Below the pieces are notes generated by a model, which had not been told where the DNA came from, ran no database searches, and was given only the letters and a program-made list of their open reading frames with translations. DNA of 15,251 bases. Origin: CAZTLE01 sp964614415. Lineage in GTDB: Bacteria > Bacteroidota > Bacteroidia > Flavobacteriales > Flavobacteriaceae. The first letter of the stretch is position 1. Each line of letters opens with the position of its first letter. Both the position numbers and the translations under genes were made by a program. The stretch is taken from NCBI GenBank assembly GCA_964614415.1, contig CAZTLE010000096.1:1-15251 (forward strand), read 5' to 3'. This document shows positions 1 to 7,181 of this stretch, piece after piece.

Positions 1-20
1 GGTTTAAGAAATAAAGCACT

Positions 21-404
21 ATGGCACACGATCATAAATTAGAGATATTCAGAGGTCTTTGGAAGTTCAAGTCGAACGTCCAAAAGATATGGGGTGTATT
101 TGCCTTCCTTTCCGTTGTTACGATCATCGAAGTATGGCTGGGTATTGTTAAGCCGGAAGTTCTTACCGAGAATCGTTTCCTGGCGATGAAACTGCTCAAC
201 TGGATCTTCATCATCCTTACGCTCGTAAAGGCCTACTACATTACCTGGGACTTCATGCACATGCGTGATGAGAAATCATCCCTGCGTCGTTCTGTGGTTT
301 GGACAGCGGTTTTCCTGATTGCCTACCTGGTACTGATCCTTTTGATCGAAGGTGATTATATCTACGAAGTATACAAGAACAACTACGTGAAGTTTAACTT
401 CTAG
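21..404 (+). CDS. Cytochrome c oxidase subunit IV family protein
   Basis: This 127-residue integral membrane protein resembles the small subunit IV of bacterial caa3/aa3-type heme-copper oxidases, an accessory subunit of the terminal oxidase in the inner membrane. Three hydrophobic segments are visible at about residues 24-43, 56-76 and 92-110. The family-like stretch K-A-Y-Y-I-T-W-D-F-M-H-M, with its FMH motif, ends the second segment. The N-terminus (MAHDHKLEIFRG) is short and His-containing, as in the family. The gene begins only 20 nt into the window, so the upstream oxidase genes (probably subunit III) are outside it. It is followed by a strong terminator at 426-459, so it is probably the last gene of the structural-subunit operon. 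The Sco and DUF420 genes downstream support the assignment. The family call is from pattern recognition; no alignment was run. Confidence 0.85.
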   Translation: MAHDHKLEIFRGLWKFKSNVQKIWGVFAFLSVVTIIEVWLGIVKPEVLTENRFLAMKLLNWIFIILTLVKAYYITWDFMHMRDEKSSLRRSVVWTAVFLIAYLVLILLIEGDYIYEVYKNNYVKFNF

Positions 405-425
405 AGAGTTGACAAAGAATAAATG

Positions 426-459
426 AAAACCCTGTAGTACGTACTGCAGGGTTTTTTTT
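426..459 (+). terminator. Rho-independent terminator after oxidase subunit IV
   Basis: The sequence AACCCTGTAGTAC and its partner GTACTGCAGGGTT form a nearly perfect self-complementary hairpin of about 13 bp with one G-U pair. It is flanked by A4 on the left and followed by an uninterrupted run of eight T at 452-459. It lies 22 nt after the subunit IV stop. It should end the structural oxidase transcript just before the promoter at 493-523. Confidence 0.85.
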
Positions 460-492
460 GTCCTGCAGCGATAAAAATTAACGGGTAAAGCC

Positions 493-523
493 TTGTCGCA
501 TGCTCGACTGGACTGTATTTTTG
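493..523 (+). promoter_or_regulatory. Bacteroidota-type promoter for the oxidase-assembly operon
   Basis: A TTG at 493-495 (-33 element) is followed by a 20-nt spacer and TATTTTTG at 516-523, an exact match to the TAnnTTTG -7 consensus of Bacteroidota primary sigma factors. The last G lies only 8 nt before the ATG at 532, so the transcript should have a leader of just a few nucleotides. The -33 TTG is also an in-frame TTG codon upstream of the next gene and should not be mistaken for its start. Confidence 0.75.
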
Positions 524-531
524 CACAGAAT

Positions 532-1212
532 ATGAAGAAGTATCTGGTGCTTGGCGTATTGTTTATCCTTCCCATAACGGTGTACGTTTTTTTTGGGTCA
601 GGTGTATATAATTTCAATACGCTGCCCGTGCTCACTTCGACCGTATCAACTCCCATTCATTTTAAAACGGCAGAAGGTGATTCGGTATTCTTTAAGAACA
701 AGATATCCGTTCTTGGCTTTTTGGGAAAAGAGGTAGAGGCTAACAAAGCCTATGCATTCAATCTGGCGCACAAGATCTACAAGAAAAACCACCAGTTTCA
801 TGACTTTCAATTCTTGTTTCTGCTACCTGAAGGTGCTGAAGATCAGGCGCAGGCACTTACGACCGAATTGAATAGAATTGCAGATACCGGGAATTGGGTC
901 TTTGCCTACGGAAGCATAGACGACCTGGAAACACTGTTCGCTTCTTTGGATACCGATTATGTGCTGGATGTAAACGGCTCTTCTCCCTATGTTTTCATCA
1001 TTGATAAAGAAGGTGACCTGCGGGGCCGTAACGATGATGAGGATGTTGGAAAGTTGTATGGTTTTGATGCCCGGGATGTGGCCGAGATCACAAACAAAAT
1101 GATGGATGACGTGGATGTGGTACTTGCCGAATATCGTCGTGCGCTTAAGAAGAACGATAAATACAAGGCCGAACGAAAGGACGACTTTCGAGATGAATAC
1201 CTAAAGAACTAA
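532..1212 (+). CDS. Membrane-anchored Sco/thioredoxin-like protein without cysteines
   Basis: This 226-residue protein has an N-terminal signal anchor (residues about 4-22) and a soluble domain on the outer face of the inner membrane. Its layout resembles Sco/thioredoxin-fold proteins: a core strand ISVLGFLG at 58-65, then a helix, and a late VFIIDKEGDLRGR strand-turn at 154-166 that parallels LIDQEGKIRS in the adjacent Sco. There is no cysteine in the whole protein. The place of the Sco CxxxC is occupied by EVEAN, and the Sco metal-binding His aligns with Ser150. The C-terminus (about 195-226) is highly charged. I chose the ATG at 532 because the in-frame TTG at 493 is the promoter -33 box and the residues between would spoil the signal anchor. 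It lies 1 nt before the sco gene, which suggests a non-catalytic partner in oxidase assembly. The fold call is inference; its function is not known to me. Confidence 0.75.
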   Translation: MKKYLVLGVLFILPITVYVFFGSGVYNFNTLPVLTSTVSTPIHFKTAEGDSVFFKNKISVLGFLGKEVEANKAYAFNLAHKIYKKNHQFHDFQFLFLLPEGAEDQAQALTTELNRIADTGNWVFAYGSIDDLETLFASLDTDYVLDVNGSSPYVFIIDKEGDLRGRNDDEDVGKLYGFDARDVAEITNKMMDDVDVVLAEYRRALKKNDKYKAERKDDFRDEYLKN

Positions 1213-1213
1213 G

Positions 1214-1852
1214 ATGAAAAAAGTCAACTATTCATACATAGGCATTTCCTTTATCATTCTGCTCTTCGGAATATGGTCTGTGCCGAAGATTGTTGCCTAC
1301 TTTGGAAAATCCAATGACCTCGTATATGTAGCCAATAAATCGGTACCGGCCTTCAGTTTTACCAATCAAAATGGAGAGACGGTGACGAACGATTCTTATG
1401 CGGGGAAGGTATATGTGGCCGAGTTCTTCTTCACTACCTGTCCGTCGATATGTCCCATCATGAACAGGAATATGGTAAAGGTTCAGAACGAATTTTACGG
1501 AAACCCGAATCTTGGGATTGCTTCGTTTACGATAGACCCGGCCTACGATACTCCGGAAGTATTAAATGATTATGCCGAGAGTTATCAGATCACCAATCCG
1601 AACTGGCATTTACTCACCGGTGATAAGGAAGACATCTATAAGCTGGCCAACGAAGGGTTTAATCTCTATGTGGCGGAAGCACCCAATGTAGATGGCGGAT
1701 TTGAACATTCGGGGTTCTTCGCGCTTATTGATCAGGAAGGAAAGATACGGTCGCGACTTGATGAGAACGGGAATCCCATTATCTATTATGATGGCCTGGA
1801 AGCCGAAGGCATCCAAATGCTAATCGAAGACATTAAAAAACTGCTTAACTAA
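1214..1852 (+). CDS. SCO family copper chaperone for cytochrome c oxidase assembly
   Basis: Sco proteins deliver copper to, or reduce the cysteines of, the CuA site of cytochrome c oxidase subunit II on the periplasmic side. The 212-residue product has one N-terminal membrane anchor (about 8-28) and a thioredoxin-like domain. The copper motif FFFTTCPSICP gives Cys76 and Cys80, and the conserved His is His165 in FEHSGFF. The DPAYDTPEVL segment (108-117) is the usual Sco loop, and ALIDQEGKIRS follows the His as expected. Length and ligand set are normal for the family. It starts 1 nt after the upstream cysteine-less Sco-like gene, and its TAA shares one base with the next ATG (TAATG), so translation is probably coupled across the three genes. 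Confidence 0.93.
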   Translation: MKKVNYSYIGISFIILLFGIWSVPKIVAYFGKSNDLVYVANKSVPAFSFTNQNGETVTNDSYAGKVYVAEFFFTTCPSICPIMNRNMVKVQNEFYGNPNLGIASFTIDPAYDTPEVLNDYAESYQITNPNWHLLTGDKEDIYKLANEGFNLYVAEAPNVDGGFEHSGFFALIDQEGKIRSRLDENGNPIIYYDGLEAEGIQMLIEDIKKLLN

Positions 1853-2376
1853 TGAGTCAGGCTGATACTACCCGGAAGTACAATGTTTGGATCTGGATTC
1901 TGTCCATAGCGATTCCAGTGGTCGTGGCAGTGCTTTTCAACTACCGGATTGAAGGCGTGGAACGTCTTGGCTTTTTGCCTCCCATTTACGCCACAATCAA
2001 TGCGATTACTGCCATTCTTCTGGTGACGGCGGTGGTTCAGATAAAGAAAGGGAACCGCAAAGCGCATGAGCGGATCATGAAAACCTGTATCATTCTGTCC
2101 GCACTCTTCCTTATGATGTATGTGGCCTATCACATGACGTCCGACGAAACCAAATACGGTGGTGAAGGGGTGCTGCGATATATTTACCTGTTCATTCTGC
2201 TCACGCATATCCTTCTGTCTATTGTAGTGATCCCTTTTGTGCTAGTCACCTATGTTCGGGCCATTACCGGACGATTTCCTGCCCATAAGAAAATAGCGAA
2301 GATCACTTTCCCGCTTTGGCTTTATGTGGCTGTTACCGGAGTGATTGTCTATATAATGATATCTCCCTACTATTGA
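1852..2376 (+). CDS. DUF420 membrane protein, CtaM/YozB-like oxidase assembly factor
   Basis: This 174-residue polytopic membrane protein has about five hydrophobic helices (roughly 14-30, 42-63, 78-95, 109-135 and 151-170). Conserved-looking histidines sit at helix ends: KAHERIM, YVAYH, LLTHILLS and FPAHKKIAK. This fits the DUF420 family, whose Firmicutes members (YozB/CtaM) are needed to mature heme-copper oxidases. Here the gene follows sco with a 1-nt overlap (TAATG at 1850-1854), which supports a role in oxidase assembly. The exact biochemical activity, whether heme or copper handling, cannot be told from sequence. Its stop codon overlaps the TTG start of the small downstream gene. Confidence 0.88.
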   Translation: MSQADTTRKYNVWIWILSIAIPVVVAVLFNYRIEGVERLGFLPPIYATINAITAILLVTAVVQIKKGNRKAHERIMKTCIILSALFLMMYVAYHMTSDETKYGGEGVLRYIYLFILLTHILLSIVVIPFVLVTYVRAITGRFPAHKKIAKITFPLWLYVAVTGVIVYIMISPYY

Positions 2377-2603
2377 AAACACGCATCTTCATACTAACAC
2401 TGTTGCTCGTTTTTATGAGCTTACCGGCCGAAGCGCAATGCGCCATGTGTCGTGCCGTTCTGGAAAGCGAAGAAGGGGGTGAAGCAGCCAAGGGTGTGAA
2501 CAACGGAATTATCTATCTGATGATCTTCCCGTACCTGCTTGTGGGAGCACTTGGATATGCCATTTACAGATCCCGTCAAAAAGCCCGCGAACAGGAGGCC
2601 TGA
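2373..2603 (+). CDS. Small membrane protein with exported CAMC motif, TTG start
   Basis: This 76-residue protein has a cleavable-looking signal peptide (KTRIFILTLLLVFMSLPAEAQ), a short exposed segment beginning QCAMCRAVLE (Cys23, Cys26), a Gly/Glu-rich linker, one transmembrane helix at about 46-65, and a basic tail (RSRQKAR). By the positive-inside rule the cysteines face the periplasm. I chose TTG at 2373 because it overlaps the DUF420 stop (TTGA) and gives a complete signal peptide. The ATG at 2415 would remove most of it, and the ATG at 2316 would add 19 polar, Cys-rich residues read from inside DUF420. As I recall, similar short proteins follow DUF420 in other flavobacteria, but I know no function. 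CxMC after an export signal, in an oxidase-assembly operon, suggests metal or thiol handling; that is inference. Confidence 0.75.
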   Translation: MKTRIFILTLLLVFMSLPAEAQCAMCRAVLESEEGGEAAKGVNNGIIYLMIFPYLLVGALGYAIYRSRQKAREQEA

Positions 2604-2615
2604 ATCCCCGATTTC

Positions 2616-2638
2616 AAGTGTAACACTTTCTTTTTTTT
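2616..2638 (+). terminator. Possible weak terminator after the oxidase-assembly operon
   Basis: AAGTG-TAA-CACTT forms only a 5-bp hairpin, but it is followed after TC by eight consecutive T at 2631-2638, 13 nt past the last stop codon. The short AT-rich stem makes this a weak call. Its position at the end of the operon and before a new promoter region supports it. Confidence 0.45.
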
Positions 2639-2639
2639 G

Positions 2640-2685
2640 GAGTCTTATGAACAAGACTTTCACTAACCAATTCCCGTGAGTCTTA
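2640..2685. repeat. GAGTCTTA direct repeat with inverted AAGACT copy upstream of the efflux operon
   Basis: GAGTCTTA occurs at 2640-2647 and again at 2678-2685, and the complement AAGACT lies at 2653-2658. The first and inverted copies can pair as AGTCTT/AAGACT around a 6-nt loop. The cluster lies 60-105 nt before the start of the ABC gene, where an operator would be expected. The elements are short, so chance is possible, and no regulator gene is present in the window. Confidence 0.3.
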
Positions 2686-2714
2686 ACATCAATTTCACAA
2701 ATTCCTAATTAATA

Positions 2715-2740
2715 TTGCGGAAATTTGTGTGATAATTTCG
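2715..2740 (+). promoter_or_regulatory. Candidate promoter of the efflux operon
   Basis: TAATTTCG at 2733-2740 differs from the TAnnTTTG consensus at one base. A TTG lies at 2715-2717, but the spacer is only 15 nt, shorter than the usual 19-20. The last G is 4 nt before the ATG at 2745. An overlapping alternative is GAAATTTG at 2720-2727, also one mismatch. The region must contain a promoter if the terminator at 2616 works, but the exact element is uncertain. Confidence 0.35.
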
Positions 2741-2744
2741 GAAC

Positions 2745-3452
2745 ATGATAGAAATAAAGGACTTACACAAATCGTATCACATGGGGAGTAACTCCCTGCA
2801 CGTCCTGAAAGGTGTGAATTTTACCGTTGCCGAAGGCGAACTTGTGGCCATTATGGGTTCTTCCGGTTCGGGTAAATCCACGCTTCTCAACATACTTGGA
2901 ATGTTGGATGAAGCCGATGAAGGGACCTACACGCTCGATGGAACAGTGATCGCGAATCTCAGTGAGAAGGTGGCTGCTCGCTATCGCAATAAATTTCTGG
3001 GTTTTATCTTTCAGTCCTTTAACCTTATCAATTATAAGAATGCCCTTGATAATGTGGCCATGCCATTGTACTATCAGGGTATTAAGCGAAATGTACGCAT
3101 GGAAAAAGCCATGCATTACCTGGACAAAGTGGGATTGGCCGATTGGGCCGATCACCTGCCTAATGAGCTTTCAGGAGGTCAGAAACAACGGGTCGCTATC
3201 GCCAGAGCACTGGCCAGTGAGCCTAAGGTACTATTGGCTGATGAGCCTACAGGGGCCCTCGATTCCACTACTTCCTATGAAGTAATGGAGTTCATCCAGC
3301 AAATTAATGACGAAGGAAAGACCATCCTTATAGTAACTCACGAGGACGATATAGCCCATATGTGTAAGCGGATCGTAAATCTAAAAGATGGAGTGATCAT
3401 CAACGATGCTAAGATTGATCAGGTTCGCGTAAAACAAGCAGCAAATGTTTAG
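2745..3452 (+). CDS. ABC transporter ATP-binding protein, MacB/LolD type
   Basis: This 235-residue cytoplasmic ATPase powers the two permeases encoded directly after it. All motifs are intact: Walker A GSSGSGKS (38-45), Q-loop Gln90, signature LSGGQ (142-146), Walker B LLADE (163-167) followed by the PTGALD D-loop, and the switch His199 in VTHE. The length and the ADEPTGALDS wording are typical of the MacB/LolD/FtsE group of mechanotransmission ABC proteins. The stop overlaps the start of permease 1 by 8 nt (ATGTTTAG), indicating translational coupling. The transported substrate cannot be predicted from the ATPase. Confidence 0.95.
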   Translation: MIEIKDLHKSYHMGSNSLHVLKGVNFTVAEGELVAIMGSSGSGKSTLLNILGMLDEADEGTYTLDGTVIANLSEKVAARYRNKFLGFIFQSFNLINYKNALDNVAMPLYYQGIKRNVRMEKAMHYLDKVGLADWADHLPNELSGGQKQRVAIARALASEPKVLLADEPTGALDSTTSYEVMEFIQQINDEGKTILIVTHEDDIAHMCKRIVNLKDGVIINDAKIDQVRVKQAANV

Positions 3453-4689
3453 TCTGGAACGTTGGTATGAGATTTTTGAAACCATAAGGAAGAACAAACT
3501 TCGAACCTTCCTTACAGGCCTCTCCGTGGCCTCCGGAATTTTTATTCTGGTGATTCTGCTTGCCGTGGGACAAGGCATGCAAAATGGAGTGGAAACTGCT
3601 TTTGAAGAAGACGCTGCCAATCGTATTAGCGTTTGGACAGGAGTAACCTCTGTCGAGTATAAGGGCATGAACCCAGGTCGGCGTATCCAAATGGACAATC
3701 GGGACTACGAAATGACGGAGGCCAAGAATATCGATCAACTGGAATACAAATCCGGAGTATACAGTATTTGGGGAGGCCTTACCTCTTACAAAGGAGAAAC
3801 CGGAAGCTACCGCATCGAAGGTGTGAGAGGGGACTACCAGTTTTTGGAGAACGAAAGCCTCACGGCAGGTAGATATCTCAATGAAAGCGACCTTCAGTCT
3901 TATGAAAAAGTGGCTGTAATAGGCCAACGTGTTTATCAGGATCTTTTCAAAAAGGAGAATGCCATAGGCGAGTATATCGAGATCACGGGAATTAAGTTCA
4001 AGGTGATCGGAGTGTATACAGATCCGGGAGGAGAGCGTGAAGAAAACAGAATCTTTATACCTCTTACCACGGCACAACGAGTATATAACGCCGGAGACAA
4101 GCTAAGATCACTCGTATTTACACTGGAGAAACAAGATAAGTTCGAGGATGCGCTTGCGGCCTCAGAGGCCTTTACGGCTCAGTTGGAAAGCGATTTAAAG
4201 ACGCGATATACGGTCGCACCGGAAGATACCCGTGCGGTGAATATCAATAACTCCCTTGAGAATGCGAAGCGTTTCTACGACCTTATGGACATGATTCGTT
4301 GGTTCTTCTGGGGTGTAGGTATTTGTACTATTATCGCCGGAGTGGTAGGGGTAAGTAATATCATGCTTATTGTTGTCAAGGAACGCACCAAGGAGATTGG
4401 GATTCGAAAGGCCATAGGAGCTCAACCGTTGTCAATTATTGGTATGATTCTTCATGAAGCCATTTTCGTAACTGCTATTGCGGGCTTTTTCGGACTCATA
4501 TTTAGCCTTGTCCTTCTTGAAATAGTAGGGCCATTTATTGACATCGAGTACATTAAAAATCCTTCAGTAGATTTCGCAGTGGCCTTTACCACAGTAATCA
4601 TACTTATTATTGCCGGAGCGTTTGCGGGCTTTATTCCCGCACGTCGTGCAGCTCGTATTAAACCCATTGTTGCCTTAAGAGATGAGTAA
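3445..4689 (+). CDS. MacB/FtsX-type ABC permease, first of two
   Basis: This 414-residue inner-membrane permease has the MacB topology: one transmembrane helix at about 21-42, a large periplasmic core domain (about 45-275), then three helices (about 285-312, 333-360, 377-398). The cytoplasmic coupling stretch KERTKEIGIRKAIGA (about 312-326) and the terminal PARRAARIKPIVALRDE are hallmarks of FtsX/MacB_PCD permeases. In MacA-MacB-TolC systems such permeases do not move substrate across the inner membrane; ATP-driven motions of the periplasmic domain push it through TolC. Unlike classical MacB, the ATPase is a separate polypeptide here. The gene overlaps both neighbours by 8 nt. It is clearly paralogous to the next gene, so the two probably form a heterodimer. 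Confidence 0.92.
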   Translation: MFSLERWYEIFETIRKNKLRTFLTGLSVASGIFILVILLAVGQGMQNGVETAFEEDAANRISVWTGVTSVEYKGMNPGRRIQMDNRDYEMTEAKNIDQLEYKSGVYSIWGGLTSYKGETGSYRIEGVRGDYQFLENESLTAGRYLNESDLQSYEKVAVIGQRVYQDLFKKENAIGEYIEITGIKFKVIGVYTDPGGEREENRIFIPLTTAQRVYNAGDKLRSLVFTLEKQDKFEDALAASEAFTAQLESDLKTRYTVAPEDTRAVNINNSLENAKRFYDLMDMIRWFFWGVGICTIIAGVVGVSNIMLIVVKERTKEIGIRKAIGAQPLSIIGMILHEAIFVTAIAGFFGLIFSLVLLEIVGPFIDIEYIKNPSVDFAVAFTTVIILIIAGAFAGFIPARRAARIKPIVALRDE

Positions 4690-5956
4690 GATATTCAGTA
4701 GAGATAGTTGGACAGAGATTCTCGAGGCCCTAAGCTCAAATTGGTTTAGAACTGTGCTTACCGCTTTCGGGGTGATGTGGGGAATATTCATTCTGGTAAT
4801 TCTTCTGGCGGCCGGTAAAGGATTGGAAAATGGTGTGAAACAAGGGTTCGATGGCATGGCTACCAACTCTATGTTCATGTGGACACAAACCGCCTCTAAA
4901 CCCTATAAAGGACTTCCCAAAGGACGACGATACCGCTTCAAGATTGGTGATGTGGAAGCCATTAAGCAAAGTGTTCCTAATCTCAGATTTGTCTCTCCCA
5001 GAAACCAGTTGGGAGGATTCCGCGGTGCGAATAACGTGACCCGGGGATTAAATACAGGGGCATTCAATGTCTATGGAGATTATCCCGAGATTATTGAGCA
5101 GCAACCCATGGATATTACATCCGGACGTTTTATCAACTACTCGGATATCAATGATAAACGGAAAGTAGCCATTATTGGAGACGGAGTGCGACGCACCTTG
5201 TTTGAAGCAGATGAAGAACCGTTGGGTGATTACATCAAGATCAATGGAGTTAACTTCATGGTCATTGGCACGTATTCCAAGAAGTCGAACGGAGGAGGAG
5301 ATGCAGAAGAAGGTCAAAAAGAGATATACGTCCCTTTCACCTCATTCTCTCAGGCATTCAACATGGGAGATCGCGTGGGATGGATGGCGATTACCGCTCA
5401 GGACGGATCTTCAATCACCAACCTTAAGGAACAGGTGTTTGATGTCATTAAAGCACGTCACTCTATTCATCCGGAAGATGACCGAGCCATAGGTAATTTT
5501 GACCTGTATCAGGAGTTCAGTAAGATTACAGGGCTTTTTACGGCACTTAATGCTGTTGCCTATTTCGTAGGTATTCTGGTATTACTCTCCGGAATCATCG
5601 GTATTAGCAATATCATGCTTATCGTGGTAAAGGAACGCACCAAGGAAATCGGAATTAGAAGAGCCCTTGGAGCCACACCATGGAGCATAAGAGCGCAGAT
5701 ATTATTGGAATCTATTTTCCTTACGATAATCTCAGGAATGGCTGGTATTGCTTTGTCTTCCGGGCTGTTGGCTGTAGTCGATAATATTATGGATGGTATG
5801 GACACAAGCGATATGATGTTTGCCAATCCATCGGTGAATATCGGGGTCGTTGTAAGTGCCCTTATCATTCTAATCGTATCCGGGCTTCTGGCGGGATTGA
5901 TACCCGCTCAGACCGCAATAAAAGTAAAACCTGTAGACGCACTACGAACTGAATAA
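4682..5956 (+). CDS. MacB/FtsX-type ABC permease, second of two
   Basis: This 424-residue paralogue of the preceding permease has the same plan: a first helix at about 22-45, a periplasmic MacB-like core domain, and three C-terminal helices. The motif KERTKEIGIRRALGA and the ending PAQTAIKVKPVDALRTE match the FtsX family. The first helix (FGVMWGIFILVILLAAGKG) closely mirrors that of permease 1 (GIFILVILLAVGQG). The start overlaps the upstream stop as ATGAGTAA. With one ATPase gene and two different permease genes, the simplest model is an ATPase dimer under a permease heterodimer. Substrate unknown; peptides, lipids or antibiotics are all possible for the family. Confidence 0.92.
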   Translation: MSKIFSRDSWTEILEALSSNWFRTVLTAFGVMWGIFILVILLAAGKGLENGVKQGFDGMATNSMFMWTQTASKPYKGLPKGRRYRFKIGDVEAIKQSVPNLRFVSPRNQLGGFRGANNVTRGLNTGAFNVYGDYPEIIEQQPMDITSGRFINYSDINDKRKVAIIGDGVRRTLFEADEEPLGDYIKINGVNFMVIGTYSKKSNGGGDAEEGQKEIYVPFTSFSQAFNMGDRVGWMAITAQDGSSITNLKEQVFDVIKARHSIHPEDDRAIGNFDLYQEFSKITGLFTALNAVAYFVGILVLLSGIIGISNIMLIVVKERTKEIGIRRALGATPWSIRAQILLESIFLTIISGMAGIALSSGLLAVVDNIMDGMDTSDMMFANPSVNIGVVVSALIILIVSGLLAGLIPAQTAIKVKPVDALRTE

Positions 5957-5986
5957 ATACTAAGATCTAACCAGAAACGCAACACA

Positions 5987-7150
5987 ATGAAAAAGAAGAG
6001 AGGTACTATCATTACACTAGTTTTAATTGTACTCGTGTTTATTATTTCCATGTATTGGTTGTACTCCAAGAATATTGAAGACCCTGTGGTCTACAAAACC
6101 GAACAACCTTCACGAACTACTATCGTTAAAAAAACAGTAGCTACGGGAAGTATTGTTCCCAAAGAAGAAGTACTTATAAAACCCAATATTTCCGGGATCA
6201 TCGACGAGATCTTCGTTGAGGCCGGAGACATTATTGAAGCCGGTGAGCTCATCGCCAAAGTAAAAGTGGTTCCCAACGTCTCGGCACTTACCAGTGCCCG
6301 AAACGGGATCAATGCAGCACGAACTCAGGTTGAGACGGCCCGTCTTGACTTCGAGAACCAAAAGAGCATTTACTTGCGTCAGAAAGAACTTTTCGAAAAA
6401 GGAGTGATTTCTGCTAATGAGTTCGATCAGGCGCAGATCACATACAATGCGGCTCAGCAACGCTACCGTCAGGAACAGGTAGGTCTTACCGGAGCTGTTC
6501 AAAACTACGATATCATTAAAACGGGAACTACTGCCGGACTGGGTGCTGCGGCCAACACAGAGATTCGCGCTACGGTATCGGGAATGGTTCTGGATGTCCC
6601 TGTAAAAACCGGAAACCAGGTGATTGAAGCCAATAACTTCAATGACGGGACTACGATTGCCACCCTGGCCGATGTAAATAAGATGATCTTCGAAGGTAAA
6701 GTGGATGAAAGTGAAGTAGGTAAGATTTCCGAAAATCTTCCTTTAGAGATTACCGTGGGGGCTATTGAGAATAAAAAGTTCGACGCCGTGCTCGATTACA
6801 TCGCTCCAAAGGGAGTTGATGAGAATGGTGCCATTCAGTTTGAGATCAAGGGAACCTTAAATCAAAAGGACACTACCTTCATTCGGGCGGGACTTAGTGC
6901 CAATGCCTCTATTATTTTGGCAAGAGCCGATAGCGTCATGTCTATCAAAGAAGCCCTTGTACAGTACGATCCCAAAACGCAACAGCCGTTTGTGGAGGTA
7001 GAGGTAGGAGAGCAAAAATTCGAGCGCAAAGACGTGGAGCTGGGCATCAGCGACGGTATCATGGTGGAAATAAAAGGAGGTATAGATGCCGAGTCCAAGA
7101 TCAAGATTTGGAACCAGATTAAAGCTGCTCCTAACTTCAGTCGCCGATAA
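5987..7150 (+). CDS. HlyD/MacA-family periplasmic adaptor, first of two
   Basis: This 387-residue membrane-fusion protein links the inner-membrane permease to a TolC-like channel. It has an N-terminal membrane anchor (about 7-27), a lipoyl-like half (about 52-92, ATGSIVPKEEVLIKPNISG), an alpha-helical hairpin (about 100-170), the second lipoyl half (about 192-212), and beta-barrel/membrane-proximal domains to the end. Near the hairpin tip lies RQKELFEKGVIS (131-142), an R-x3-L-x5-I-S pattern like the TolC-contact motif of MacA/AcrA adaptors. It starts 30 nt after permease 2 with no terminator between, so it belongs to the same operon. Automated names for this family often say RND transporter, but here the partner is an ABC permease pair. 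Confidence 0.9.
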   Translation: MKKKRGTIITLVLIVLVFIISMYWLYSKNIEDPVVYKTEQPSRTTIVKKTVATGSIVPKEEVLIKPNISGIIDEIFVEAGDIIEAGELIAKVKVVPNVSALTSARNGINAARTQVETARLDFENQKSIYLRQKELFEKGVISANEFDQAQITYNAAQQRYRQEQVGLTGAVQNYDIIKTGTTAGLGAAANTEIRATVSGMVLDVPVKTGNQVIEANNFNDGTTIATLADVNKMIFEGKVDESEVGKISENLPLEITVGAIENKKFDAVLDYIAPKGVDENGAIQFEIKGTLNQKDTTFIRAGLSANASIILARADSVMSIKEALVQYDPKTQQPFVEVEVGEQKFERKDVELGISDGIMVEIKGGIDAESKIKIWNQIKAAPNFSRR

Positions 7151-7181
7151 ATTCCCATTTATATATCATTTTTTTGTAACA

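Noticed and set aside
493..531. Extended start (TTG 493) for the Sco-like gene
   Set aside because: This TTG is the -33 promoter box, and the added residues would precede a signal anchor that already starts with MKK at 532.
2316..2372. ATG at 2316 as the start of the small CAMC protein
   Set aside because: It would overlap DUF420 by 61 nt and put a polar Cys-rich leader before the signal peptide. The TTG at 2373 overlaps the stop codon and gives a complete signal peptide.
3409..4077. Open frame of 222 codons on the minus strand
   Set aside because: It lies antisense to permease 1, which has clear FtsX/MacB features. No promoter or family motif supports the antisense frame.
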